This document shows, in pieces, positions 27,035 through 35,758 of a stretch of 64,000 nucleotides of DNA (positions are counted from its first letter, which is position 1; each line of letters begins with the position of its first letter). This DNA comes from Clostridiales bacterium (GTDB lineage: Bacteria; Bacillota; Clostridia; Peptostreptococcales; Anaerovoracaceae), in contig JALFNS010000046.1 of the NCBI GenBank assembly GCA_022773945.1, forward strand, positions 1 through 64,000, written 5' to 3'. The translations under genes were made by a program, and so were the position numbers. The notes beneath the pieces are model-generated. The model was not told the DNA's origin, ran no database searches, and worked only from the letters and a program-made list of their open reading frames with translations.

Positions 27035-27653
27035 TATGACGAATACCACAATAGAATATTATAACGAACATGCGGGCGAGTTTTTCGATGGGACCGTCAA
27101 TGCGGATATGAGCGAGATACTGAAACGCTTCGAGAAGCTTTTGCCGGAAGGCGGATGCGTGCTGGATGCCGGATGCGGCAGCGGCAGAGATTCGAAACAC
27201 TTTCTGGAGCAAGGTTTCAAGGTAAGTGCGTTTGATGCGTCACCGGAAATCGCTCGACTGGCTTCGGAGTATGTGGGAATTGATGTTAAGTGCTGCACCT
27301 TCGAGGAATTCCATGAGACTGAACGTTATGATGGAATCTGGGCCTGTGCCTCTCTTCTTCATGTGAGGGAAAGAGATATCGAAGCTGTAATGGGAAATCT
27401 GGCCCAGGCGCTGAAACCCGGCGGTGTAATCTATATATCCTTTAAATACGGAGAAGGTGAGAGGCAGCGTGGGGAACGATTCTTCCTGGATATGGACGAA
27501 GACGGAATCGCCCGGATTGTGGGCGGCGCAGGGCTGGAGATGGTGAGCACCTTTGTTACCGGGGATGTTCGTGATGGTAGAGATTCTGAGAAATGGATGA
27601 ACTGCATCGCAATACGCAGAGTTAACACGAGAGAGATTGGTTGGTGGGGGTGA
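27027..27653 (+). CDS. Class I SAM-dependent methyltransferase
   Basis: A 208-residue methyltransferase with the Rossmann motif I VLDAGCGSGRDSKHF, motif II FDASPEIARLA, and motif IV region YDGIWACASLLHV, typical of small-molecule or tRNA-type Methyltransf_11/25 enzymes rather than DNA methylases (no (D/N/S)PPY motif). ATG 27027 has TGGAG five bases upstream; a TTG at 27009 is possible. The 8-bp overlap with the HNH gene implies coupled expression, so the pair may act together. Confidence 0.85.
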   Translation: MTDMTNTTIEYYNEHAGEFFDGTVNADMSEILKRFEKLLPEGGCVLDAGCGSGRDSKHFLEQGFKVSAFDASPEIARLASEYVGIDVKCCTFEEFHETERYDGIWACASLLHVRERDIEAVMGNLAQALKPGGVIYISFKYGEGERQRGERFFLDMDEDGIARIVGGAGLEMVSTFVTGDVRDGRDSEKWMNCIAIRRVNTREIGWWG

Positions 27654-27657
27654 CAGT

Positions 27658-27774
27658 ATGAGAACTGATAACAAAAGAATATTAAAAGATACTCTACAGT
27701 TCTTCGCCGTTTTGGATAAGACCGAGGATAAATATAACTTCAGAGAGTTCAGCAGGAATTTCATGCCTGTCTAA
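27658..27774 (+). CDS. 38-residue frame after the methyltransferase
   Basis: ATG 27658, preceded by GGGGGTG and following the methyltransferase stop by 4 bp. Product DNKRILKDTLQFFAVLDKTE ... NFREFSRNFMPV is charged and helical. It overlaps the convergent minus-strand gene by 4 bp. It may be the truncated start of a longer gene that once continued the operon. Confidence 0.35.
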   Translation: MRTDNKRILKDTLQFFAVLDKTEDKYNFREFSRNFMPV

Positions 27775-28178
27775 ACCTGTCTGAACCTGTCAATGGCCAT
27801 TTCAATATCGAGAGTATGGTACCCCGGGTACATGGAATTTACCGATTTCGCGTCGGCGGTTTTATAGATGGTTCTGCTGGATTCGCCGGTATAGAAATTC
27901 CAGTAGCGATACAGGTAGCCGGCCCAATAGAGTGTTTCGCCATCATAAGTATTGCCCTGTTTCCTGAAGCCTTCCGGATATTCTTCTTTCATTCTCTCCA
28001 GCAGGTATTCCTTGCCTGCCCAGTGAGTGAAATCAAAGTCTGAATCAAGGCCTACAGCCAGGTCGGAATTCATGAAGGTTCTGATGAAGCATTCGCTGTC
28101 ATAGCCTTCCATGCCGCTCATCTCGAAGAGCTTGCCCTGCATTTCGCACAGGGATGTACGGATACTCATATCTTTCAT
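27771..28178 (-). CDS. Conserved small protein of unknown function
   Basis: A 135-residue soluble protein with conserved-looking aromatic segments (FDFTHWAGKEYLLERMKEE, LYWAGYLYRYWNFYTGE, HTLDIEMAIDRF). It resembles a Firmicute family of unknown function often found near small toxin-like proteins; I cannot name it. Its ATG overlaps the stop of the small upstream frame (ATGA), and both follow the LuxR gene closely, so the three may share one transcript. Confidence 0.6.
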   Translation of the reverse strand: MKDMSIRTSLCEMQGKLFEMSGMEGYDSECFIRTFMNSDLAVGLDSDFDFTHWAGKEYLLERMKEEYPEGFRKQGNTYDGETLYWAGYLYRYWNFYTGESSRTIYKTADAKSVNSMYPGYHTLDIEMAIDRFRQV

Positions 28179-28300
28179 ATCATGCCCTCGCTTAATATCT
28201 CGCCGAAGAAACGACCGTCTCTTCTGTGTTTCTTCACGGCCTCTCTCGCCAGTGATATACCTTCCTTCCTTCTGATTGAGCTTCTGTCCGGAAGGAACAT
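28175..28300 (-). CDS. 41-residue basic protein between LuxR regulator and DUF gene
   Basis: ATG 28300 lies 5 bp after the LuxR stop. The product (KEGISLAREAVKKHRRDGRF then FGEILSEGMI) is helical and basic. It overlaps the next gene by 4 bp (ATGA), typical of coupled translation. The ribosome site is weak (GAAGAG). It may be a small partner of the 135-residue protein or a 5'-truncated gene. Confidence 0.45.
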   Translation of the reverse strand: MFLPDRSSIRRKEGISLAREAVKKHRRDGRFFGEILSEGMI

Positions 28301-28304
28301 GTGC

Positions 28305-29069
28305 TCACTCTTCCGCCTCCTTTTCCATAAGTTTATACAGTTCGCGCCAGCTGCGCACGTTCATCTTTCTGTAGATGTTGGACGTGTGCTTTTTTAATGT
28401 GTTGGGGCTGATTGACAGTTTATCGCAAAGGCTATCGTGGGAGATTCCCTCCAGGAGAAGGTAGAGTATCTCCACTTCACGCAGTGTGAGATCGTGATGG
28501 TCTATGAGAAAATCACGGCTCGGGTAGTGGGCTTTGCTTTTCTTGAACTGCTCGAAGCTTCCGGCTGCTCTGCGGCCCAGGTGACTCTTGAGAAGATCCA
28601 GAATGAACATCTCCTCGTCGGAAAAGTCAACGTCGTCTTTCTTTCTGAACAGGTCCAGGCAGCCGTAGAATCTGCCTTCGTGGATTATGGTCAGTATGGC
28701 TGAATAGTGAATGTCATCGGGTTCAAACATAGTCTTATAGAACGGGGTGTTCACCCGTGCTTCCTCGTTCATCAAATCAGTCTCTCTGTAGGCCATGGCC
28801 GTAGGGGCGGCGAAGGTCCAGCGGGTGTAGTCCATGTCCTGATATTCATCTATATACTTCTGCAGGCGCTCCTCGGAGATACCTATTCCTACAGGTTTAA
28901 TCAGCTCGTAGGGGTTGTCGGGGGATGCCAGATAAAATGTCGCGATTTCATAGGGTATGAGAAATTTCAGGGCTGCCAGCAGGGAATGCCTCATCTCGTT
29001 ATAGTCGTCTATATTATAAATTTTATAGATAATATCGCTGAGCAGCATCATATCATTTTTCTGCAGCAT
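28305..29069 (-). CDS. LuxR-family transcriptional regulator with GAF-like sensor
   Basis: A 254-residue one-component regulator. The N-terminal 170 residues resemble a GAF-type ligand-binding domain (LIPYEIATFYLASPDNPYEL, AILTIIHEGRFYGCLDLFR). The C-terminal LuxR helix-turn-helix reads LTLREVEILYLLLEGISHDS, then SISPNTLKKHTSNIYRKM. There is no receiver domain, so a small molecule rather than phosphorylation is the likely signal. GGAGGTGG precedes ATG 29069. It is divergent from the antiporter-amidohydrolase-MFS operon across a 229-bp gap and is the obvious candidate regulator of it. Confidence 0.85.
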   Translation of the reverse strand: MLQKNDMMLLSDIIYKIYNIDDYNEMRHSLLAALKFLIPYEIATFYLASPDNPYELIKPVGIGISEERLQKYIDEYQDMDYTRWTFAAPTAMAYRETDLMNEEARVNTPFYKTMFEPDDIHYSAILTIIHEGRFYGCLDLFRKKDDVDFSDEEMFILDLLKSHLGRRAAGSFEQFKKSKAHYPSRDFLIDHHDLTLREVEILYLLLEGISHDSLCDKLSISPNTLKKHTSNIYRKMNVRSWRELYKLMEKEAEE

Positions 29070-29298
29070 ATCACTCCACCTCCTGTTAATTATAATCATT
29101 AGGCAAATTGATTATAGCACAGAAAATTACCGGGTACTACTTAAATACTATACAACTAATACTTATAACACCATGACTAAGACGAGTAATAATTCTTAAG
29201 TAAATAAATCGTAATGTTGGGTAATTTAGGAATTTTCAGAAAGGTATTAATATACAAGCACGAAATAGCAGTCAATAATTGTGAAAGGAGGATTTGCT
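29070..29298. promoter_or_regulatory. Divergent promoter region of luxR-type and antiporter genes
   Basis: An AT-rich 229-bp gap with no gene. It contains AAATTACCGGG (about 29124) and GGGTAATTT (about 29219), an inverted pair of ATTACC half-sites about 95 bp apart that could bind the LuxR regulator. No TGGCAC-N5-TTGC sigma-54 box is seen, unlike the paralogous operon at 37.3 kb. Confidence 0.35.
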
Positions 29299-30660
29299 AT
29301 GGAGTATGGTATTATTTCCTGCATTCCTATTGCAGTACTCATCATCGGTGTATTAATCACCAAAAGAATGCCTGAGATGATTATTCTGTCATCAATAATC
29401 GGCGCTGTGCTGGTTTACAAGGCTAAGTTTTTCACCGGCTACGTGGGCCTGCTCTACGGAGCTCTGGCCAACGAGTCCTATCAGTTCCTGCTGATTTTGC
29501 TTCTCGGATTCGGCGGTATGATCAAGCTCTTCGAGAAGTCCGGCGCACTGCAGGGCTTCGGCAAGGCGATTTCGAAGCTGGCCGACGGTCCGAAGAAGTC
29601 CATGGTGGCAACGTGGATAATGGGTGTGCTCATGTTCGTCGACGACTATCTCAACGTGCTGGCGGTTTCTTCATCAATGAGAGGAATCACCGATAAGAAC
29701 GGAGTTCCTCGTGAACATCTGGCATACGGCGTTAACTCCATGGGCGCGTGTGTATGCGTGCTGATTCCGTTCACCAGCTGGGCTACCTTCGCTATGGGCG
29801 TTATGTCGGACCAGGGTCTGGGTTTCTCCGATTATGTGAGAGCTCTGCCGTACATGTTCTTCCCTATCATCGCGATTCTCGTATGTCTGCTCGTGGCAGT
29901 AGGCGTGATTCCGAAGGTTGGACTTATCAAGAAGGCTTATCAGAGAGTAGCCGACGGCGGTCCGGTTCTTGTCAAGGAAGAGACAGAGGGCGCTTCAATA
30001 GTCAATATGGGTTCAAGCGACAGCGAAGAGGAGCCTGAAGCTACTTCAGCTCTTAACTTCTTCATCCCTATTATCGTTCTCATCGTGGTAATGATTATAT
30101 GGGACAACAACGTTGTCAACGGCATCATGGCAGCCCTCGTTTGCCAGCTGATTATGTACATGGCTCAGAAGATAATGACTCTGGGTGAATTCCTCGAGAA
30201 CTTCTTCGAAGGTCTGCAGGGAATGGCTCCGCTGGCGTTCATCATCATGTTCGCATACATTCTGGGAGCAACTAACGATGAGATGGGATTCTCAACTTAC
30301 ATCATCGGAATCCTGACGAAGACTATCCCGGCTCAGCTTCTGCCGATGATAACCTTCCTGGTTGTGGCAGCAGTAGCCTTCGCGGCAGCAAGCTTCTGGG
30401 TACTTATCGTAATAACCGTGCCGATTTTCGTTCCTCTGGCAGTATCCATGGGAATCGACCCGGCAATAGTAGTCGCAGCCATCATGTCAGGCGTTGCCTT
30501 CGGCAGTAAATTCTGCTTCTACTCAGATGCCGTATTCATGACATCGGCCGGAACGGGAGTTTCCAATATGACCCAGATTAAAGCCGTCGCACCGTATGTA
30601 CTGGGATCCGCGGCACTGGCGGCAATCATATTCGGAGTAGTGGGATTCATAGCGGCATAA
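29299..30660 (+). CDS. NhaC-type Na+/H+ antiporter-family transporter
   Basis: A 453-residue polytopic membrane protein of the NhaC/ion-transporter superfamily: about 11 helices, LLILLLGFGGMIKLFEKSG, the conserved MGVLMFVDDYLNVLAVSSSM (paired Asp in a helix), and SFWVLIVITVPIFVPL, with GSKFCFYSDAVFM near the end. Members exchange Na+ or H+, often coupled to malate/lactate or amino-acid derivatives. ATG 29299 has AAAGGAGG; GTG 29281 lies before that site. It is first in an operon with an amidohydrolase and an MFS carrier, and paralogous to 39028-40386, so its job may be substrate or product exchange. Confidence 0.85.
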   Translation: MEYGIISCIPIAVLIIGVLITKRMPEMIILSSIIGAVLVYKAKFFTGYVGLLYGALANESYQFLLILLLGFGGMIKLFEKSGALQGFGKAISKLADGPKKSMVATWIMGVLMFVDDYLNVLAVSSSMRGITDKNGVPREHLAYGVNSMGACVCVLIPFTSWATFAMGVMSDQGLGFSDYVRALPYMFFPIIAILVCLLVAVGVIPKVGLIKKAYQRVADGGPVLVKEETEGASIVNMGSSDSEEEPEATSALNFFIPIIVLIVVMIIWDNNVVNGIMAALVCQLIMYMAQKIMTLGEFLENFFEGLQGMAPLAFIIMFAYILGATNDEMGFSTYIIGILTKTIPAQLLPMITFLVVAAVAFAAASFWVLIVITVPIFVPLAVSMGIDPAIVVAAIMSGVAFGSKFCFYSDAVFMTSAGTGVSNMTQIKAVAPYVLGSAALAAIIFGVVGFIAA

Positions 30661-30678
30661 ACAGACAAGGGGGATAAT

Positions 30679-32295
30679 ATGAAAGCAGATTATATCTTGA
30701 AGAGCAGTGCCGTTTTCACGGGGAAGGGCGATAAGCCTTTCCCCGGCGGCGTAGCTGTTAAAGGCAATAAAATCGTCAGAGTTCTCGACGCCGGCGAGTT
30801 GGATTCATACGAGGCGGATAAGGTTCTGGATTACGGAGACCGGCTCATAATGCCCGGATTCGTTGATGCTCATGTTCACTACTTCATGGGAGCCATATCG
30901 GCAAGCGAGCACATGTGTACGGACATTGCGGAGTCCACATCGGAGGCAAACTGCGTCGAAATCATGAAGAAGTATGCGGCCGAGCATCCTGACGAGAAGC
31001 GTATTCTGGGAGTGGGCTGGTTTCCGGCAAACTGGAACGACGCACCGCTGCCGTCAAAGAAGTCTCTCGATGAGGCATTCCCGGACAAACCGGCGTATCT
31101 TATCGCTGCGGATGTTCACACCTTCTGGCTGAACACGAAGGCTCTCGAGGAGTCGGGCATCACGCCGGACATGAAACCGAGAAGCGGGAGTGTAGGGGTT
31201 GACGAGAATGGTGAACTCACAGGACTTCTATTCGAACCTGACGCATTCGCACCGGCCATGGTCAAGGTGCAGGATTTCGACAGGGATAAAATGATCGAAA
31301 TCAACGAGGCTTTTCTGAAGCATATCGCCGAGTGCGGCGTTACAAGCATAAGCGAGATGTCCGGAGATCCTTATGACGATGCGGTATTCGACAAATACTG
31401 CGCAGTCAGGGATATGGAGGAGCAGGGCAAACTGACAGCCAGAATGCATATCTACACGGAGCTGGCAGGCTACACGGATTTCTCCAAGGCTAAAGAATGG
31501 CAGAGCGAACTCTACAGCGAGAAGCTCAGATTAAACGGAGTCAAAGGCTTCATCGACGGAGTCACATCCACATTCACAGGCCTGCTTCTGGAACCTTACA
31601 GTGATAACCCGGAGACGAAGGGTGTGGGCGTTCCCAATATTCCTTATGAAGATATGCGCGAGTATGTTATCGCCGCCAATAAGGCGGGGCTTCCCGTCAG
31701 ACTCCACTGTATTGCCGACGGTTCCGTGCGCATGGCTCTGGATCTCTACGAAGCCTCACGGGAGGCCAACGGTGATGTGAATGTTTCCAATACGATTGAA
31801 CACATCGAGAATATACATCCCGACGATATACCGAGATTCGCAGAGCTGGGCGTTATACCGTCAATGCAGCCGTACCACCTGACTCTGGACTTTCTGGAGA
31901 AGCCTCGCAGGATAGGTGAGGAGAGATGCAGATGGGAGTGGCCTCACAGATCCCTTATGGATGCAGGGGCTACCCTGGCCTTCGGAACGGATTATCCGGT
32001 TGTCGACTTTAACCCGTATCCGAGTATATATGCGGCTGTGACGAGACTGGATGACGAGGGCAAGCCTGCCAGCACCAACCCTGAGGAATGTATAAGTCTG
32101 GCGGAGACGCTGAAGGCTTACACGGCAGGCGGGGCTGCGGCTTACGGACGTGACGACATCGGAGTTCTGGAGGAAGGCAAGCTTGCTGACATCATAGTTG
32201 TCAGCAGTAACCTATTCGACCTGAAACCTGAGGAAATCCTCAGCTGCGAAACTGTAATGACAATGTTTGACGGGGAAATCGTATATGAGAAATAA
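30679..32295 (+). CDS. YtcJ-family amidohydrolase (module A)
   Basis: A 538-residue metal-dependent hydrolase of the Amidohydro_3/YtcJ family. The N-terminal beta-sandwich leads into MPGFVDAHVHYFMG with the HxH metal pair, followed by GVGWFPANWNDAPLP, the substrate-side RLHCIADG and IEHIENI His motifs, and FGTDYPVVDFNPY with the catalytic Asp. Family enzymes hydrolyse N-acyl, carbamoyl or cyclic amide bonds; specificity cannot be read. It is closely similar along its length to the enzyme at 37354 (shared WNDAPLPxKxSLDEA, WLNTKALEESG). It is flanked by the antiporter (18-bp gap) and the MFS carrier (11-bp overlap). Confidence 0.9.
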   Translation: MKADYILKSSAVFTGKGDKPFPGGVAVKGNKIVRVLDAGELDSYEADKVLDYGDRLIMPGFVDAHVHYFMGAISASEHMCTDIAESTSEANCVEIMKKYAAEHPDEKRILGVGWFPANWNDAPLPSKKSLDEAFPDKPAYLIAADVHTFWLNTKALEESGITPDMKPRSGSVGVDENGELTGLLFEPDAFAPAMVKVQDFDRDKMIEINEAFLKHIAECGVTSISEMSGDPYDDAVFDKYCAVRDMEEQGKLTARMHIYTELAGYTDFSKAKEWQSELYSEKLRLNGVKGFIDGVTSTFTGLLLEPYSDNPETKGVGVPNIPYEDMREYVIAANKAGLPVRLHCIADGSVRMALDLYEASREANGDVNVSNTIEHIENIHPDDIPRFAELGVIPSMQPYHLTLDFLEKPRRIGEERCRWEWPHRSLMDAGATLAFGTDYPVVDFNPYPSIYAAVTRLDDEGKPASTNPEECISLAETLKAYTAGGAAAYGRDDIGVLEEGKLADIIVVSSNLFDLKPEEILSCETVMTMFDGEIVYEK

Positions 32296-33460
32296 GAAAA
32301 CAAGAGCCCTTGTGGCAAGTCTCATAATCAATCTCTGCGTGGGATCCATATATGCATGGAGCGTATTCGCAGGTCCCCTGTCACAGACCTTCGGGTGGTC
32401 GGCATCGGCAACCGCACTTACTTTCACCATTGCTAATGCAGTCGGTCCGATTACCATGATTATAGGAGGTAGGCTTCAGGACATCTACGGCCCGAAGTGG
32501 GTGGTGTTCGCAGGAGCCTTCCTCTTCGGAGGAGGCATGTTCGCATCCGGATTCGTGGAGTCCGTCAGCATGATGTATGTGACTTACGGACTTTGCATGG
32601 GGTTCGGTCTGGGAACTATATACACATGCACTATAGCCAACACCGTTAAACTGTTTCCCGAGCGCAAAGGCCTGATTTCAGGCGCGACAACTTGTGTCTA
32701 CGGTCTGGCGACAGTGGTTGCCGCACCCCTGGCCCAAAAGCTGATAGTGCTCTACGGAGTAAGCGTCGCCTTCAAGATTCTCGGCGTGGCATATTTCGCT
32801 GTGGTGGCGATATGCTCTCAGTTTCTCATCAAGGCTGAAGTGGGTGAGCCTGATGAAGGTGCCGGATCTGAAGATAAAACCTGGAAGCAGATGCTGGCTC
32901 AGCCGCAGTTTTATGTGCTTCTGATAATGCTCATGTTCGGAGCGACTTCGGGCCTCATGATTATAGGGCAGGCGTCGATTATGGCTCAGGAGATAGTGAA
33001 GGTAAGTGCGGCTACGGCTGCTGCCGGAGTCGGTATAATTGCTGTTGCCAATGCTCTGGGCAGAGTTGTTCTGGGAAGAATATCGGATAAGACAGGCAGG
33101 TATCCTGCCTTGATAGGAATGTTCGCAGTACTGGCAGCTTCCATGATGGCACTGACAAGAGTCGGAGAGGGTCAGTGGATTATGTTTCTGGCCTTAGTGA
33201 TGGCGGCCGGCTTCTGCTTCGGCGGTTTCATGGGAATCTTCCCCGCCCTGACCGCCGAGAAGTTCGGTATAAGAAACAACGGTGTCAACTACGGATTCAT
33301 GTTTATCGGATTCGCCGCCGGCGGATATATAGGTCCGAAGCTGGCAACGGCCCTGAAGATGACACCACTCGGTCTGTACAGCATGGCATTCCTCATAGCG
33401 GCAGTGATGGCCGCGGCCGGCATAGTTGTGGCGGTTGTGCTGAGCCTGCGTGAACGGTGA
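32285..33460 (+). CDS. MFS carrier, oxalate/formate antiporter (OFA) family
   Basis: A 391-residue, 12-helix major facilitator. The N-terminal ASLIINLCVGSIYAWSVFAGPL and the GGRLQDIYGPKWV loop are diagnostic of the OFA subgroup that includes OxlT, an anion:anion exchanger. Transport of a carboxylate is therefore likely. ATG 32285 lies within the last codons of the amidohydrolase gene (11-bp overlap). A related carrier is at 46742-47944. Confidence 0.9.
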   Translation: MRNKKTRALVASLIINLCVGSIYAWSVFAGPLSQTFGWSASATALTFTIANAVGPITMIIGGRLQDIYGPKWVVFAGAFLFGGGMFASGFVESVSMMYVTYGLCMGFGLGTIYTCTIANTVKLFPERKGLISGATTCVYGLATVVAAPLAQKLIVLYGVSVAFKILGVAYFAVVAICSQFLIKAEVGEPDEGAGSEDKTWKQMLAQPQFYVLLIMLMFGATSGLMIIGQASIMAQEIVKVSAATAAAGVGIIAVANALGRVVLGRISDKTGRYPALIGMFAVLAASMMALTRVGEGQWIMFLALVMAAGFCFGGFMGIFPALTAEKFGIRNNGVNYGFMFIGFAAGGYIGPKLATALKMTPLGLYSMAFLIAAVMAAAGIVVAVVLSLRER

Positions 33461-33461
33461 A

Positions 33462-33791
33462 TCATGCGAAGATAAGCTGTACCAGCAGCATATACACGAC
33501 CGTGCCGGTCACAATGCTGAGAAGAGTGTTTTTCTTCCAGATATGCAGTCCTACCACGGTTCCTCCTGCAATCAGCTCCGGGAGCCCGTGGGGTGCGGTC
33601 GTGATTCTTACGTCTTTCAGACAGTACACCACAAGCATTCCCATTATGGCATAAGGCAGAACCGACGAAAGATAGGTTATGCAGGCAGGTGTTGGCCTGC
33701 CCCCTCCGAAGACAATGAAGGGGAGGGCGCGCAGCAGCAGGGTGACAATTGCCATTACCGCTATTAATATTACAGAATGCATTTCGTTCAT
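33462..33791 (-). CDS. azlD: Branched-chain amino acid transport protein AzlD
   Basis: A 109-residue membrane protein with four hydrophobic segments, LLLRALPFIVFGGGR and LPYAIMGMLVVYCLKDV, matching AzlD, the small partner of AzlC in exporting branched-chain amino acids or analogues such as azaleucine. It overlaps azlC by 4 bp. Its stop nearly abuts the convergent MFS gene end. Confidence 0.9.
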   Translation of the reverse strand: MNEMHSVILIAVMAIVTLLLRALPFIVFGGGRPTPACITYLSSVLPYAIMGMLVVYCLKDVRITTAPHGLPELIAGGTVVGLHIWKKNTLLSIVTGTVVYMLLVQLIFA

Positions 33792-34474
33792 TTCTTACGG
33801 CCCTTTCTTTTTCTCCATTCTCCCAGAACTATGAGAATGATCGTTATTCCTATCATTGCCGGAATCAGGAAGTTGTCCGATCCGAAAATCAGCAGGCAGG
33901 CTGCGGATGTCACCACGCCTATTATAGCGCTGGTGTGGTCCTTCGTGCTCATCCACTGTTCGGTGAAAACCACCAGAAACAGGGAAGTCATTGAGAATTC
34001 TATACCGGCTGTGTTAAATGTTATGAGGCTTCCGATAAGGTTGCCGGCCACGCCGCCGATGATCCAGTAGCACTGGTTGAACATTGTCAGCAGGAAAAAA
34101 TATTTGTTCCTGTCGACGCCGGCAGGAACATCGCCGCTGCATACCAGAGAATAAGTCTCGTCTGTAAACCCGAATATTAGATAAGGTTTGTAAGGCTTCG
34201 TGTCCTTGTATCTCTCCAGCATGGAAACTCCATAAAACAGATGCCGCGCATTTACCATGATGGTCATGAGTGCTGTCGTTATAATTGAGGCGCCTCCTGC
34301 CAGCAGGTTGACGCCGACGTACTGCATGGAGCCTGCGAAAATAAAAAGACTCATAAAAAAAGCCCATATAACGCCGTAGCCTTTGGACTTGAGCAGTATT
34401 CCGAACCCGATTCCCAGCACGATGTATCCGGCCATAATCGGGAGAGATTGTTTAAAAGCGTACTTGATTGTCAT
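33788..34474 (-). CDS. azlC: Branched-chain amino acid permease AzlC
   Basis: A 228-residue membrane protein: IMAGYIVLGIGFGILLKSKG at the start, FAGSMQYVGVNLL and NARHLFYGVSMLERY are AzlC signatures. With AzlD it forms an export pair for branched-chain amino acids. Its ATG overlaps no upstream gene; the divergent thioesterase begins 135 bp away. Amino acids liberated by the neighbouring amidohydrolases could be a substrate (inference). Confidence 0.92.
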   Translation of the reverse strand: MTIKYAFKQSLPIMAGYIVLGIGFGILLKSKGYGVIWAFFMSLFIFAGSMQYVGVNLLAGGASIITTALMTIMVNARHLFYGVSMLERYKDTKPYKPYLIFGFTDETYSLVCSGDVPAGVDRNKYFFLLTMFNQCYWIIGGVAGNLIGSLITFNTAGIEFSMTSLFLVVFTEQWMSTKDHTSAIIGVVTSAACLLIFGSDNFLIPAMIGITIILIVLGEWRKRKGRKK

Positions 34475-34608
34475 ACCACGATTATATTGTATTTATCACC
34501 GTTATTTCAAGTTTAACGAGGTATCTTTTAACATTATTGAGAAATATACTGCGTTAATCGGTGATTTCTGTGTTAGGATATAAGCATTCACAGGGAGGAA
34601 ATACAGTC

Positions 34609-35037
34609 ATGAAACGATACAAATCAATTCACATGGTAAGAATGGAGCATCTGAATCACCACGCCAATCTCTACGCGGGACAGGGAATCGAGTGGATGAT
34701 GGAGAGCACCTTCATCGCCGCCTGCCTGGCTCACGGTGATGCTGCAGGACTCGTTTTCAAGAACACTCACCAGTTTAATTTCATGAAATCCGTGCAGCTG
34801 GGTGACATTATAGGCTATGAAAGTGTTGTGGTCAGAACCGGCAGAACCAGCATGACCATGCGTGTGGGCATGGTAAATGAGATGACCGGCGAGCTGATGG
34901 CTGAAGGCTATGCGACCTATGTGACAATAGATCCGGAAACACGTAAGCCTCTGGCTCACAGCGTGGTTCTCGACGAAACGACTGACCCGGAAGAACTGAA
35001 GTGGAGAAAGACAGCTGACGGATTTTTTGGAAGGTAG
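34609..35037 (+). CDS. Acyl-CoA thioesterase (hotdog fold)
   Basis: A 142-residue hotdog-fold protein. HANLYAGQGIEWMMESTFIA carries the helix with the catalytic-type acidic residue, and GDIIGYESVVVRTGRTSMTM is the central strand pattern of YciA/BACH-type acyl-CoA hydrolases. They cleave CoA esters to free acids. ATG 34609 follows GGGAGGAAA; the longer frame from 34561 lacks a site. It stands alone. Confidence 0.85.
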   Translation: MKRYKSIHMVRMEHLNHHANLYAGQGIEWMMESTFIAACLAHGDAAGLVFKNTHQFNFMKSVQLGDIIGYESVVVRTGRTSMTMRVGMVNEMTGELMAEGYATYVTIDPETRKPLAHSVVLDETTDPEELKWRKTADGFFGR

Positions 35038-35064
35038 ATGGTTTTGCGTCATGGTGTCAATCTG

Positions 35065-35397
35065 TTAATCACAGCAGAATCCTTGTTGCAGAATCATGTT
35101 CCAGTTACTTTTGCTAAGCAGGAAACGCACAACAGTTACGCGCCCGGTATCTTCTGAAATAAAGAAAAAAGCCAGATAACTGCCAATGGAAATAAAGCGT
35201 ATTCCCCAGGAAGCTAAAACGGAATCATCGACCAATCTGTGTATTTTCGGAAATTCGGATAGGGAACCGATTCCTTCTGTCGCTTTATTAAGGAGGTCAT
35301 CTGCTGCTTTCGGGTTTTTGAGAACAAATTCAATATAATCAGCGGCATTTGATATATCTCGTTCGGCAGCTGATGTGATGTGGATGTCATAACTCAT
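35065..35397 (-). CDS. RelE/ParE-superfamily toxin
   Basis: A 110-residue basic protein: YDIHITSAAERDISNAADYI, PKAADDLLNKATEGIGSLSEFP, then IRFISIGSYLAFFFISEDTG and VVRFLLSKSNW give the RelE/ParE beta-alpha fold. It overlaps the antitoxin gene by 4 bp in the usual antitoxin-first order. Whether it cleaves mRNA or inhibits gyrase cannot be told. Confidence 0.88.
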   Translation of the reverse strand: MSYDIHITSAAERDISNAADYIEFVLKNPKAADDLLNKATEGIGSLSEFPKIHRLVDDSVLASWGIRFISIGSYLAFFFISEDTGRVTVVRFLLSKSNWNMILQQGFCCD

Positions 35398-35657
35398 CTT
35401 TTCCTTTTGCTCCTGATGTCAGCCATCGCATCATTAAAAGGACGAGTGTTGCCGCTCGCAGCATCATCAAGCCCTTCCTTAATCCGGCTGTAGAGTTCGA
35501 AACGGCTGCGCATCTGCTCATAGACTTCTATGCTCATCACGGCAAGATCTCCTTTACCGTTTCTGGTGATGAATATCGGCTCCGGGTATGTGTGACAGAA
35601 CTCAGATATTTCGCTATAATTATTGCGGAGATCCGCGCTGGATTTAATAATTGGCAT
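35394..35657 (-). CDS. Phd/YefM-family antitoxin
   Basis: An 87-residue protein with the Phd/YefM N-terminal DNA-binding part (IKSSADLRNNYSEISEFC, IFITRNGKGDLAVMSIEVYEQM) and a charged C-terminal toxin-binding tail. A strong AGGAGGGTG ribosome site precedes it. The promoter region contains an ATAACAA/TTGTTAT inverted repeat, as expected for autoregulation. Confidence 0.9.
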   Translation of the reverse strand: MPIIKSSADLRNNYSEISEFCHTYPEPIFITRNGKGDLAVMSIEVYEQMRSRFELYSRIKEGLDDAASGNTRPFNDAMADIRSKRKR

Positions 35658-35678
35658 AATAATTCACCCTCCTTATTG

Positions 35679-35707
35679 ATAACAATATTATAACTGAATT
35701 TTGTTAT
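35679..35707 (-). promoter_or_regulatory. Toxin-antitoxin promoter/operator
   Basis: On the minus strand TATAAT is flanked by ATAACAA (35701-35707) and its inverse TTGTTAT (35679-35685). An antitoxin dimer bound here would cover the -10 box. Confidence 0.6.
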
Positions 35708-35758
35708 AGGGTCAATCCGAATAGTGAACGGTAAATTTCTTTAACGAGGTAGACAAAA

